A stretch of 64,000 nucleotides of DNA, taken from Takakia lepidozioides. Its lineage: Eukaryota > Streptophyta > Takakiopsida > Takakiales > Takakiaceae. Every line of letters starts with the position of its first letter. Position 1 is the first letter of the stretch. The DNA lies in the NCBI GenBank assembly GCA_030704615.1, contig CM060733.1:38814001-38878000 (forward strand). Reading direction: 5' to 3'. The notes under the pieces are model-generated. The model saw nothing but the letters and a program-made list of their open reading frames with translations, made no database searches and was not told where the DNA came from. This document shows positions 33,485-44,925 of this stretch, one piece after another. Both the position numbers and the translations under genes were made by a program.

Positions 33485-34778
33485 CTCATTACACTCCTCA
33501 CGAAGTTTTTTCCAGTTCAGTTCAGGTGGGAGAACTCGAAGAGTATCTCTCCGTCCGTCTCCAATACAATGGGTCTTATGAGGCATGAGATCGGAATTTC
33601 CGTTTATAATCGACATTAAGTTTTCTTCAGCTTGACGAGTTTGTGGACGGGGCCATTTCACTCCAGAATTCCCGTGCAACGATGTAACCACACCCTCTCT
33701 GCTTAGTTTTTTGTATTCCATGTAGGTTGAACGACTGATTTCGTGAATTGTCCACCAAGCTGTATCACACACATCAACGCCATCAATGGTTATGTAGGCC
33801 TTTGTCGAAACCTCGTCGATTCGATGAAGTCTTTTGGGAACATCAAAACCGAGCTCTCTCCGTTCGTCATAAGAGGATCCCCAATAAGCGGTCCGGATAG
33901 CGAGTGTTTTTCTCTAGTCGAAATATTGGCAACATTGTAAATTGCAACATTGTTTGCTGCTGACTTCTCGAACTGCCTGCAGAGAGATGCGAGTATTTAT
34001 CTTTTTGGAATCGTCTTTTTTCGGATTTTTTTTTAGTCTGTTGAAATGCCGGTATGCTGTTTTTTTCACACCTTTCTCGTTGTGACCAATATCTGCTTGT
34101 TCCCGGCTATTGATGAACCTATGAAGCTCATGTGACAATGTCCTGTCACTATCAATCAACCAAGTCTGCGTCAATGGCCAGTTCACGAGACACATGAAAT
34201 TGGTCGAACCGCCATTCAAAATCCTTGTAATGAGCACCCCGACGTGATGTTCTCCAACTTTCTCACAAAGTATCACCTCGTCAGGATGACATGCTTGAAT
34301 TCTGCCCTCGTACAAAACACTTTGTTCATTTCCAAGGAGAATACACAATTTATTTCTCCGACTGTCTCTACCCATAGCAACATCGTTATTCGGAGACGGC
34401 CTTGACATGTCAGATTCAATTCGTTCAATTTTGGATGGGAATTAGCCGCAGATGTCAATTCGACCTCCGAGAAGTGAGAAAACCTCATTGTTGATGTGTC
34501 CTAGTATCTTTTTGAATTTGCACCATATCCCAAACGACAGGTGTTCCGATTGTTTCTCCCAAAGAGTCCGCATCCATGTGCGGATATGGCAACGACACAG
34601 AAGAATGTGCCGGATCGCAAGACACTATAACAACAGATATTGTGGACCCGTTTAACTGTCGTCCATGACAACTTCCGCAACTAGTCACGTTGAGGCATTC
34701 TGCTGTTGCGACGATAGAGTTCGAGACCTGAAGAGTGAGGAAAACTTGTTGACCAGTTTGGAACAACGACATTTCCAT

Positions 34779-34795
34779 GAACTTCGCGCGATCGC
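34779..34795 (-). promoter_or_regulatory. GCGATCGCGCGAAGTTC motif, copy 2
   Basis: One mismatch from copy 1. It is followed by ATG at 34,778 and, 49 bases on, by a pyrimidine tract and CTTCAG, so it may also lie in an intron or leader. Confidence 0.65.
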
Positions 34796-34920
34796 GCGTG
34801 TATCCTACAGTAGAGATTCTGGTGATTAATGATTCGGCACTATATCGATGGATACTAAGAAAGAGTGAAACAATAAGTTACTGAAGTTTGTTTAGAAAAA
34901 CTGAGGATGAAGATGAAAAA

Positions 34921-34937
34921 GAACCTCGCGCGATCGC
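34921..34937 (-). promoter_or_regulatory. GCGATCGCGCGAGGTTC motif, copy 3
   Basis: Identical to copy 1, followed after 20 pyrimidine-rich bases by ATCCTCAG, a good splice acceptor. Confidence 0.65.
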
Positions 34938-34939
34938 CC

Positions 34940-37427
34940 ACGTTTAGGGTTATAATGATTTGGAAATTGAAAATAGAACTCGGACTCTCGGATTATGTAC
35001 TAGAATGTAGAACGTAGGTCTCTATTGGTCGAACAGAAATTTGTAGAAAATTAAAAGATCTGCTAAAGCTACGACCCGAATGCACAACATTGTCTGCGAC
35101 TCCATAACAGAAATAGAAGCACATCGACGGGCGTTCGCGCGTGGTTTAGATGGATGAAATGAAGGATGGATGAATAATGGTAGACGAATTTCGGATGACA
35201 AGTAAGAAAATGGATAAATAAATGAAAACATGGATGAACGAAACAGCTGAGTGATCATTCGAAGTACATAAAATGGTCGGTGTGTATGTAAGATCTTTGC
35301 AGACAGTGGATGGGAATAGAGGAGCAGAGACACAAAAGAGAAACCCAGATGAAGTGGAGAGGCTCTCAATATTGACAGGAGTTCAAAGGGAAGAATGAAC
35401 GTAAAACAGACAGTCTTGAAGATCATCAGCAAGCCAGAGCAACTGAGAGGGAAAAATGGCATGCATGCACAGGGCAGACTCTTATACGGATTGTCAAACA
35501 GTATGAGGTCGACGTGTTCACATCACAAAGGTGCGTTTGGAGTGTCATGGATCGACAAATTGTCGCCTTGGATATGCTCTTTCGTGTAATCTAGTGGCTA
35601 TTATGTGTCCTCCAGAGCATAAATTCAAGTAGGAGTCTGAAATCCTCCAAACATTAATGGGTCCATAAGTTATTGCGGCCAATGCGAATAACTAACTGAT
35701 TCGAGATCTGGAATCTGACATCCAAAGCACCAGAGAAGTAGCAAATCCAATGTTGAATTAATGATACAAGATAAGGAATAGTCAGCGACGAAAGTGGCTG
35801 TCTCTTGAGGCCATTGTGATGAGCCGACGGCCATCTATGGCAAGGTGACATTAAGTAGCCGCAATGAACGTGGGGCCGTAGATGAGGTGTAGGTAGAGAA
35901 AACATGAGACCGATCAAATTCCAGATGCACGTCCCGACACCTCATTATTGAACCTATGAATAACATTTTTATCATTGGATGAAATAAGAGCCTTCGCGGA
36001 TGAAACAGACGTATACTAGATGAGATGACTGCCCTAGTGGATGATTCAACTCCCCTCGTGGATGAGCGCCGTCACGGGAACCCGCAATAATTCCAGGGTG
36101 TTCACTTTATGAAGGCGTCGGATTGCCGCGCCGTAACGCTCCATTCCATTTATTCCATATTGCAGTCACAATTGAATGTCCCCTATTTCAGCTTAATTGT
36201 AAGTTAGTTTATTTCAATTCCATTTCTTCCAAGTGGGATTCCCATTTGTATATTGGCTTGATATCCGTAACATTATGATTTGTTTCAAACTTCGGCCTTT
36301 CCTCTCAATCCTGAAATAATGCCATGAGATATCTAATCCAGATAACATAATGTTGTGTTTCATGTTCAGTGGTCAGTCAAACATACCGGCGGATTGCCTG
36401 GTTGACGTATGCAAGGAGATACGTGGGGAGTTCAATCGCCAAACTTCAGCATAGACCGCGTAGCTTTGTATACACTTAACCAGGCGATCTCCGAGTGGGG
36501 AATAAATCCTGTGGGTGTACCTCCTGACCACCAACTGTAGTGATTGGTTTACACTACCCGGTCAAGGGCAGAAAAGGCTAAGTGCGCGGCACTTAGCAAA
36601 TCCACCATTTAGCTTCAAAATTGTTGTGCGGAGTTATTTCGAGCATCATTTGCAAATGGATGGTAAAACCTGCACTCCTCCTACCCAGTCAATGCAATTG
36701 GGCACAAAACTCCTATGTCGGCACCTCGCATCCTCCCATTTATTAGGAATTGAGCAGCCAAACCTTAGATGGGGATTTCAGTGAGGACAAATAGAAGTAG
36801 AAGAAGCTTGTTATCTTATGAACGGCTTGGGTGCCCAATGCCCAAAAACAAACAATAACATTGGTGACATTGCTTGACATCACACAGGTATTGATCATTG
36901 CTTGCAAACTCAATCACTTGAGCCAGAGGTCGTTTAGTAGAAGTCAGCATTGGCTTTGGTCAATAGTCAGACTACAAGTAGCTTTGAGGTAATGGTAGTG
37001 GTGATTTGTGTCTGTCGTTGCACATGCCAGGATCTCGTATTCTTTGGGACCAGGTAGCTGCTTGGTTTGACTAACAGCATTCGTAGCAAAAGTGGTAGTG
37101 ATCATCACAATTGCAGGAAGGTTTCCACCTATGATAACCATTTGTCCAAATGCCATTACCGAATTGCCAAGGTCCCAAGCAGCCTGGGAAACAAGAAGGA
37201 TTTGCTTCATGGTCCCTTATGAGGTTTCATAAGATCGGACAGTGAGTTAAATACGCATTTGGACCGCACAACCCTATATAGACCAGCTAGCTTCTGTGAT
37301 GCAACATCTCAAAAGAGTCCCGCTCTGTCCCGTAGGCCGTTGGGCCTCACCTGAACTAAGAGAAATATGTCCAGCAATAACAATTCCACTGCTGCCCATG
37401 GTGCTGAGTCTGCAACATCTTGGGTGG
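34940..37427. other. Intergenic DNA; right end is RPA2 3' flank
   Basis: No coding motif or repeat recognised. The last few hundred bases are probably RPA2 3' untranslated sequence on the minus strand, but no polyadenylation signal was assigned with confidence. Confidence 0.45.
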
Positions 37428-40400
37428 CTAGCCATTTGTGGACTTGTAGTGGTCATCATCGATTGTAGAGTATATGAAACCCTCATTCACCAAGAACTCA
37501 ATAGCCTCCCTGGCCACACCCACCCATTCGCAGTGACGAGGGTTCAGTCAAATTTGGATCAGACAGACTGTCATGCCATTTTATCTGCTCCAGGATGATA
37601 TCAGCCACACAAAAGAGTGTAAGATGTACCTGACATGCTGCCTGGAATAGCCTGCCATTTTCTGTACAACCTGATCAACATGAAGTCCCTGCTCAATTTG
37701 TCTGCAATGTACAATGCCATACGAAACGGTTAGGATCATTGACATCAAAACAGATTCTGTGATCAATGCGTACGTTTGCTTTCTGTGGATGCACTGGAAG
37801 GACTTCAGTAACAGGATTTGTCTAATGGCTACACAGCCCATCAAGCTAGCAACCTAAAAATTACCTCACACTCTGATGAAACCAGTAGTCTTTTGCAAAA
37901 TATGTAACAAGAAATACACGACCGTCAACTCAATTCAAACCTGCCACACTGCACAAACAATGCCAACCACCGCAATACTTGCTGGGTGCCATCGATCCTC
38001 TACCTTGGGTGTCCTGAATAAAGGGAAAGGAACATACAGGCTGGCAGGTTCCTCGAAGATTGCATGCACCCGTTTTTGACACTCATCAACACCCCCATTC
38101 ACTGCTGAACCAACAGGAGGCATGTACTGCACCCAATCACCCATGGTGTTGCATGTTGGAAAACTCCCCATGTGCCATGCAAGTTTGGTAATAGCATATT
38201 GGTCCATGTACGTAGTATAAAAGTAACCAAAGAGTTGCATGGGAGTTACAGTGGGGAAAAAGAACTAACCCTATTAAGTACATATGCCTGCAGAGCTGGA
38301 TCAGCATAAATGATAGAAGTGAAATGATGCTGATGCAGAAGTACACATGAAGATCTGAGTATGTGTACTTCAAGTATGACTGGCACCTGATGGTACTGGC
38401 TGTTGGGATTGAAAGCAGTTGTGGTAGTTCCATTTGGCATTCCGTACGGCATCATGCTTGCAGGTGTAGGAGCTGATACTTTGGCTGCCTGCTTAATCAT
38501 GCCGCTCCATATGGAACGAGAAATAAGGAGATGCAAACCCCACGTAAGGAAAGACAGGAATGAAGGAATAGGTCAGGATGGGTTACCTGAGATCGTAAAT
38601 TAGAGAGATGCACATATATAACTTCCAAGAAATGGAAGGTAACCTCGTTAAAATCTCTGATAGGCCTGCATCCAGAGTGACAGATCAACTAATCTTCTTT
38701 GTGCAGGTGGAAAAGCTCAGATACCTACGGAGATGTTAAAATGCCATACTACCCACTACATGAAACAATTATGGGTTCCACCCACCTTACAGAAAACGCA
38801 ACAATATTGAGTTTCCCTTGGAAGGAACGAAGGTGACCATGCACACGAACATATGTCAGGTTCCTGTAGCCACAATCAAGAACAAATTTCAGTACATAAA
38901 CAATGGAGAAGAAATAGAATTTTCTTCATAGAAGGAAATTCTACGCCAAAAGACACTCAGATTGAGCTTATAGGCTAGAATAGACTGAAGACTATAAACA
39001 GAATGTCAGACATTTGCTCTTTGCCAGGACATTACCCCAAATTCCTTCACCAGACGCTTATCTCCATTATCAGTGTTCCATCATTTCTCCCTTCATGATT
39101 TCAAGAAAAACCACTGAGAAAGCCTGCATCAAACCAGACTACAACCCCTTCAATCATCAATTAGTGTTGACTTTGGTTACCCGAAAATGAGCTACTTGAG
39201 ATGTAAGAAAAAGAAGATATTCTTACTGGACACTTCGCATTTCCACACTTTCATATGACTCCTGGCCATCAATCCTGCACCAAACCACCAATCCATAAAC
39301 TATCTACACATGTTCAGGAAATCAGATAAAAAGCCAAAGGCTGAGCATACAGCTTTCCTTGGTCAAACACAGTTTCTGCCTCCAAGCATGCTTCCAAACA
39401 CAGATAGAAGAGTGCTAAATAGCTAGTAATTTGGTGGAAATTCAACACTGAAAGAGAGGATGCAAGCCAAAGATACACAGTGAGACAAAAAAACACTCAC
39501 CAGCGCTTCACCTCAATCAAGCCAGTGGTGTCATCCAGCAGGAAAGAAACATCTGTAGACCTTTCTTCCTTTTTGTGCACCATCCCTATAAGGGTCACCT
39601 GCACATAAGGTTCCCCCCCAGTAAGTGAAAAAACTCGCAATACTGACAGAAAACACTTGTAACAGCTACCTTGGTTGATGCAATAATCATGTGGCAGTAG
39701 AAAGATTCCACCTGAAGCATGGCCAGGTTACATTGGTGGGTTTCTACTTGCTCAAGAAAAGTCCCTTTGATATCAGATCAAGTGTTAACATTATCAACCA
39801 CACTAACTACTGTGAATATCCTGTCTCTTCAGAGATGCAATTGAAATTTCGAAGAAAGTGAGCTTGAGATAGAACATTCGAACGGACAAGTCAATTAGAA
39901 CAGTCCAACAGGAAGACATTCTAGAACCTCGAGCATAAGTAGGAAGAGGGCAGGAAAAGTAAAGAGTTGCAAGGAAGGCCATAATATGGCTCACAGTAGG
40001 AAAGCCAATTTACTGGGGTTGTTTCCATTAAAGAAAAGGGGAGGGGACAGGGAGCTGAAGAGTACGTACATTGTTGACATCTACACCATCGACATAAAAA
40101 TTGTCATCCGAAGGCTTCTGGATGGCTTGACTGATCATCTTCACCGTTAAAGGAACTAGCCCACTATTCTGAGGGCCACCTCTCTGTTCATGCAAGGTTC
40201 AACTCTCAGATCCAGCACCCTTGCACTTCTCCTCAGTCTCAATTTGTGACAACAATTGTATACAGGAAACATTAGTTAGGGTTTGAATTTGAGCCACACT
40301 AGAGTGAATGCCTCCAACTGCGGCGCGAAGATTCTAGGATCACTAACCAAAAGTGATTCAGTCCTTTTAAGTGCATTCGCGACTTACTTTTCTTAGCTGA

Positions 40401-40941
40401 GTTTCATGAACAGATCCCACTGCGGGGATGCGGGTCACTCTTCATGGTGGAAAGTGAAGGTCTTGCATTGTGAAAATTTTGATGAAATCCCTTCCAAGCA
40501 TAAAAGATGGACACCGCAACACAGCCCCCCTAATTTACTGTAATTTACAGCTGAGAGATGCCGACAAATCGGCCCAATATGTCTCCAATTAAGAATCATG
40601 AGCTTACAGCCTGTTGCATGCTGACAGAGAGGCTCATCATCAGGCTTCTCACCTAAAGCCTCATTAGATGAAGAAATAATACCTCCCCACAAACGCGTGT
40701 GCTTTGAGTCATGTAGAGAATGTACTCATACGAATTTTTTTTACAGAGACAGAGAGAGGGATAGGCGCCCAAACAGATCATTAAAAAAGAAGTGATAACA
40801 ACAAGCAACCGTTTTATAGGGAGGGAGAAATACCCGGGCACCAGCAGAGGACAAGTCATTGGGGAAAGCACCAGACTGCGATGGCATGAAACCTCCCCCT
40901 GCAAAAGCGGACCCATCTCCTAACCCGCTGTCTGAGTACAT
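37428..40941 (-). CDS. RPA2: Replication protein A 32-kDa subunit (RPA2), ten exons
   Basis: Middle subunit of the nuclear RPA heterotrimer that coats single-stranded DNA in replication, repair and recombination. Exons: 40941-40834, 40183-40070, 39598-39501, 39274-39227, 38863-38786, 38665-38587, 38488-38387, 38126-38038, 37701-37630, 37509-37428. All have GT-AG borders and the phases agree; total 870 nt, 289 aa, near the family length. The N-terminus [20 protein letters not shown] is the Ser/Gly-rich phosphorylation tail. The OB fold runs from [13 protein letters not shown] through [20 protein letters not shown] and [13 protein letters not shown] to [19 protein letters not shown] and [14 protein letters not shown] linker precedes the C-terminal winged helix ([37 protein letters not shown]). 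It appears intact, and exons are small and evenly spaced over 3.5 kb. Confidence 0.95.
39670..39711 (-). other. Possible 42-nt cassette exon in RPA2 intron 2
   Basis: Bordered by TTCAG and GTAGCT, phase 0 on both sides, no stop. It would add [14 protein letters not shown] between DGVDVNN and VTLIGMV, inside the OB fold. Known RPA2 proteins join these two segments directly, so it is omitted from the main model. It may be chance or a rare isoform. Confidence 0.3.
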
Positions 40942-42320
40942 GCCTGAAGCTCCGCCTTTGTATCACGGCTGCAATTCTGTCTGGGCCCTCTGCCTCAGTC
41001 AACCCTGCAGAAAGCAAAGGGAGAAGGTGTTCTTGTTCACTGCCAGTTATTGCGACCATCGGTCGGTGGTGCGTCCACTAACGGAGGGTGCGTTTCACAT
41101 TACCTATCAACAAATTGAAGATTTCCCGTTTGCTAACGCATTCATGAGGAGGCTCCACTGCGCATTAGCTTAACGTGAAATTGTGTGGATATTGTTATCG
41201 ATGTTTTGAGTAAGCGCAACAGTGCCGACAATCTGCTTGTCACTTGACACAGCAAAGGAGAGAGAGATGATCTACCAACGGAACGATGCTGAGCAAATGA
41301 GGTCTGAGCGGGGAGAGAGAGAAAGAACAATTCGAGAATAAGAAGAACCGGATTATTACGTTCACATGAGGCCCAAAGAACCGTAGTACAAGGACTGGGT
41401 GCATTAAGTTAAGCTTGATTGGCGGGTAGTCACTAGAAGTGATCCAGATATGCAACACTCTGCTAATGTATTTCCTATTTGCAGGTAGTTATGTCATGCA
41501 TCAAGCACATTTCCTGACAGGATTACATAGTTCTTACACAGGTGCTGATTTCCAAGAAATTGATGTTTGTCATGCACCAATATAGCTTCAATTTCTTGAA
41601 ATAATGAGCAAACGACATAGAACAGTGCGAGAAGTAGTTCCCTTCCCTTTAAGACACTCTTTGTTGTTCATGGGTGCCCACTTGGAAGACATCTTCGAGA
41701 CATCTTCACGTAACATCAGCTAAGCAGTTTCCTTACACTAGAATCTACCATCTGATTTCAAGCAAATTATAATTAAGAATTGATGTAAGGAGTGCAATCA
41801 TGCGGCCTTGAATTCTTTCAGCATTGGGAAATGGATATTGATCACAGCGATAAATCTCTAGAGCTAGATACAACAATACCATATGTACATGTCACTTCTG
41901 CCAGAGATACATTGTTTTATTATCACTAAAGAGACCAGTACCTCACATAGAAGCGGAATTGTATTACATGCTCTTGCGATCTACCTTAGTCAGATTTTGT
42001 CAACTCTTTGGCTGATATGGCTACCACTGGCTTCTTGAAAAAAAAAGCTTGGACTTCTCCTTTTATTGGAAAAAAGGTAACAGATAGAAGCCCTGAGCTC
42101 TATTCTAACGATGCCTGGTAACAGATTCCGTCCTCGGTACACACAGCCAGTATTTATTCCGAAAGAGAAACCCTGCTGCGATATGCATAAATGTCTGCGC
42201 AGAAGCTATAACATTGAAAACTACCTCGGGCCCAAGAAATCAAATTCTAAAAAGTAGAGTGCACCCTGACTCGCCTCTTTACAATAGCGCACCCTGCTAG
42301 GTTTCAAACAGAGTCAGTAC
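40942..42320. other. RPA2 upstream region and dirigent 3' flank
   Basis: No recognised coding or repeat feature. It should hold the RPA2 promoter and 5' leader (right of 40,941) and the dirigent gene 3' untranslated region. I could not identify a TATA box with confidence. Confidence 0.5.
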
Positions 42321-42899
42321 CTAAAACCAATAGAAATAAGCGACCCATTTATTTACAGTAAACCCCGGCCCAAATCTGGCTCCGCCGGTGGTGGTAACAT
42401 ATCCCCTCACCAGCTTGAAGTAGCCGGTGCCACCAGTGATGGCAAGATCATTAGATACTTTACTGACATTAACAAGGCCCTGGATGCTGAAGCTTCCTTG
42501 GAAAGGTTGGAAGATTGTATTAGTGAAGGACAAAAAGACATGGATGCTGTTGTCGGGGTGGAAGTGATAAGCTGTAGGTCCAATACTTTGACCATAGTAT
42601 GTCGAATCCGGTTCTGCAGTCTCTGTCATTCTCTCGTCCTGAATTTCGACCGCACCAATGGTGGAGTTTGTAAGCGGCGCAATGGTGTCATTCAATGTTC
42701 CTGTGCCGAATGATTCGTACTGATACCAGGTAAAATTAAACGGTAGAGGCGGTTCATGAATCCTCCTGTTATCAAACTCAAACTCAGACTCGGACATAAC
42801 ATGCACGGTCGCGGCAGCTAGCATCACCATGAGCACCATTGCCACATTGAGCGACCCCACGGTGGCCATTGCTCCAAAGCTGCTGCAGTCCTTTGTCAC
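42321..42899 (-). CDS. Dirigent-like protein, secreted, single exon
   Basis: Dirigent proteins are apoplastic beta-barrel proteins that steer radical coupling in lignan and related phenolic synthesis. The frame gives 192 aa from 42,899, or 182 aa from a second ATG at 42,869. The second start places the hydrophobic signal peptide (LNVAMVLMVMLAAATVHV) at the very N-terminus and is preferred. The mature part carries family landmarks: PLPFNFTWYQYESFGTGTLNDT, then FSIQGLVNVSKVSNDLAITG-GTGYFKLVRGYV, matching the conserved V-GGTG-F-ARGY block. The C-terminus KWVAYFYWF is short. Four N-glycosylation sequons are visible (NFT, NDT, NST, NVS). No intron is needed, which is common in this family. Substrate cannot be inferred. 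Confidence 0.85.
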   Translation of the reverse strand: MTKDCSSFGAMATVGSLNVAMVLMVMLAAATVHVMSESEFEFDNRRIHEPPLPFNFTWYQYESFGTGTLNDTIAPLTNSTIGAVEIQDERMTETAEPDSTYYGQSIGPTAYHFHPDNSIHVFLSFTNTIFQPFQGSFSIQGLVNVSKVSNDLAITGGTGYFKLVRGYVTTTGGARFGPGFTVNKWVAYFYWF

Positions 42900-42999
42900 T
42901 AGTCCTCGTTGCTCCGCTCGAGAGCTCGCTGTGAACGAGCGACAGCTTCTCTCTCCTTTAAACTTGGCAGGCCCTGTTTCCGAGCCTGTTTCCGAGCCT

Positions 43000-43767
43000 G
43001 TACCACGAACGTAACAAAAAGCTCACGACTGAATTTTCGCCTGAGATCCACAAACGCTACTTTTACTCTCCCTGACGCTCGTGCCACGTGTGGACATGAA
43101 AAGTCATCGGAGTATAACCAGTAGATATCAATGCTCGAGATGTAGTTCGGCAACCACCTATTTTTTTATTAATTTTATTTTAAATTTAAATTTAAACATA
43201 CACCAACTGGTTTTGGTGTGTACGTGTGAGTACCTATGGAAACATCCATATAGCCATCATAAGCCTGAAACTTACCTCCCTGAAGGTAGTTCATTTCAAT
43301 TTTTCAGCTGTCTGCAGGAAGATAGGTGAGTTTTTTTTTTTGAGTTGACTAATATCCAGAAAGCATAAATTAGGCTGCCCCACAATTGAATAGTTTATTT
43401 TCTGGGTACAACAAATAGTTTCAGTGAACAACCAAATTGTTAAAGTTAACTTTCAGGGGTGCAATCCCCCTGTTCATTAAACTTTAAAAAAAAAAACAAA
43501 TTGTTGTAAAATGCACGAAGGTGTCCACCAGGTTGGGCGCTTAACCGCCTGCTCCCCGGTTCGGTTATGACGAACCACAACGGAACCGGCACCGGAAAAT
43601 CGTAGGGATGAGGAAAGAACCGGAGCCGGCAGGTTCGTGTTCGGGTTCATACGTGTGAGAGTATATTCGGGGTTTTGGACGTTCCCGGTACCGGTTAGTG
43701 GCTGCGCCTGTGGTGTATATTGGTGGGCCCCTAACCTGGCGTAACTCATATGCGCATGGCAAAACTT
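43000..43767. other. Dirigent upstream region, simple AT and A-rich tracts
   Basis: Contains a direct duplication CCTGTTTCCGAG at about 42,973-42,996, an AT-rich block near 43,160 and A runs near 43,485. A partial GGCGTAACTCA..GGCAAAAC repeat begins at 43,737. No gene seen. Confidence 0.5.
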
Positions 43768-43776
43768 CTCTTACAG

Positions 43777-44258
43777 CATCCCCACTCTACGCCTCTATGG
43801 ACCCCTGCACCCGTACTTCTGGTATACAGGTTCAAAATCGCCGCCAAACGTACCACACCCTTGCCCAGTATACGCCGTTCAGGGCGGGCACTGAACCGCC
43901 TCTCTTTCACTAAATCCGTGCACAATATTCAGTCCCTGAACTCGTCCGTCCCTGAACCCAGTCGTCCCGACGTCCCGACCATGGACATGTCAGAGCGTGC
44001 TTCCCAAGCTCTCGCTTCCCTTCCAGCCGAAGACAAGAGCTGCGACACAGGGATGAGGAAGGCAAGCAGTAGGTGGGGAACATGATAAAGAGCGTTGAGA
44101 ACGTCATTGGGACCTCTGGGAACATAGGATAAGGGGCGTAACCAGGGGCAAGGGTGTGGCTACGAGCAGCCGACCCCTTCACACACCTTTCCAGAGTCCT
44201 GAACCAACCCCTCCAAAATAGGCATAGAGGGGCCATTTCAGTGAGAAGGGTGGGGATG
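43777..44258. mobile_element. MITE-like element with CATCCCCAC termini
   Basis: Perfect inverted ends CATCCCCAC (43777-43785) and GTGGGGATG (44250-44258). They are flanked by a near-duplicate 9-mer CTCTTACAG / CTCTTGCAT. Size and ends suggest a small non-autonomous hAT-type element. The direct repeat GGCRTAACTCA...TGGCAAAACYTCTCTTACA occurs on both sides (43,738 and 44,281), so tandem or nested copies are possible. No coding capacity. Confidence 0.5.
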
Positions 44259-44739
44259 CTCTTGCATATGTCCTATCCTGGCATAACTCACTGGCGTACA
44301 TGGCAAAACCTCTCTTACATAAGTCCTTTTACATCTGATCCTGCGTGAGATCCTGGGTTCGAATATCACCACATGAATTCGTTAATCTTACAGTTCTTAA
44401 AGATAAGAAGTTATTTATAGTCTTTGTCTCTTTTCTTTCGAATGGAAACACCTTCCCTTTTAAAAAAAAAAAAAACACCCGGAACGAGTGGCAGTGTGGC
44501 CGCTCAAGTTACACAATTTTATTTTAGATTATTTAACAATTTGTCTTTAGTATACATGTGTACTTAATGAAAACCATGTTTTAGTTGAAATATTTGCATA
44601 CTCAATTTGCTGCCTAACCAAATGTGAGGGAGTTTGGTCCAGTAGTTTTTTTTTCTGTTGCAAAATTGCCAGATTTCTACCTGGAAAAAGGGTCACTGGC
44701 TACTTGTACAAAGGAATTATGGGGGGGTAACTTAAGAAT

Positions 44740-44913
44740 TACCGTTTCTTTAACGTCCAGTGAATTTACAGAGCCTACTGCTCAACACACAGGCCATCGA
44801 GGGCCCAATGGACGGTCTGAAGGCACATGTTGAAGGATTGAACCCAGGATCACCTAGGTTATGCACAGGCAAGGCACAAACACCCAACCAACTGGGCTAC
44901 CTGCTCAAGTGCA
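44740..44913 (-). mobile_element. tRNA-derived SINE, 174 bp, with 12-bp target duplication
   Basis: On the minus strand box A is TAGCCCAGTTGG (44899-44888) and box B is GGTTCAATCC (44844-44835), correctly spaced for RNA polymerase III. A perfect 12-bp direct repeat TAACTTAAGAAT flanks it at 44728-44739 and 44914-44925. The 3' part ends with GTAAATTCACTGGACGTTAA. The head is tRNA-like and the body unrelated to tRNA. It is non-autonomous and depends on a LINE for mobility. Confidence 0.85.
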
Positions 44914-44925
44914 TAACTTAAGAAT

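Larger units (their letters stand above)
31397..34778 (-). pseudogene. DUF7869-like RNase-H-fold protein, degraded
   Basis: Reads from about 34,778 down to a TGA at 31,397. From 34,408 to 32,609 it is one frame broken only by a TAG at 33,914. It includes LAIRTAYWGSSYDERRELGF and the core FLCIIHDKMDHRKTAF. QLDNCVKENKN near 32,665 and VGHTHEDIDGFFS near 32,555 follow after a small frameshift and TGA. These three acidic motifs fit a DDE/RNase H catalytic triad; the family is multicopy and transposase-like in non-seed plants and some animals. The C-terminal part continues (FRFYVDEAGWPIMKFKKF; VRPVDTMTFPVWMG). It has in-frame TAA, TAA, then TGA-TAG where two Trp are expected, then DDPPQWIHINSVV. 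An intron at 33341-33484 is likely. Function unknown; decayed. Confidence 0.75.

Noticed and set aside
36944-37210. 88-codon minus-strand frame downstream of RPA2
   Set aside because: RPA2 ends at 37,428 with a complete winged helix. This frame has no motif and is probably in the 3' untranslated or flanking DNA.
39669-39712. Including the 42-nt segment as a constitutive RPA2 exon
   Set aside because: It would split a conserved OB-fold strand junction that is contiguous in known RPA2 proteins. It is kept only as a possible cassette.
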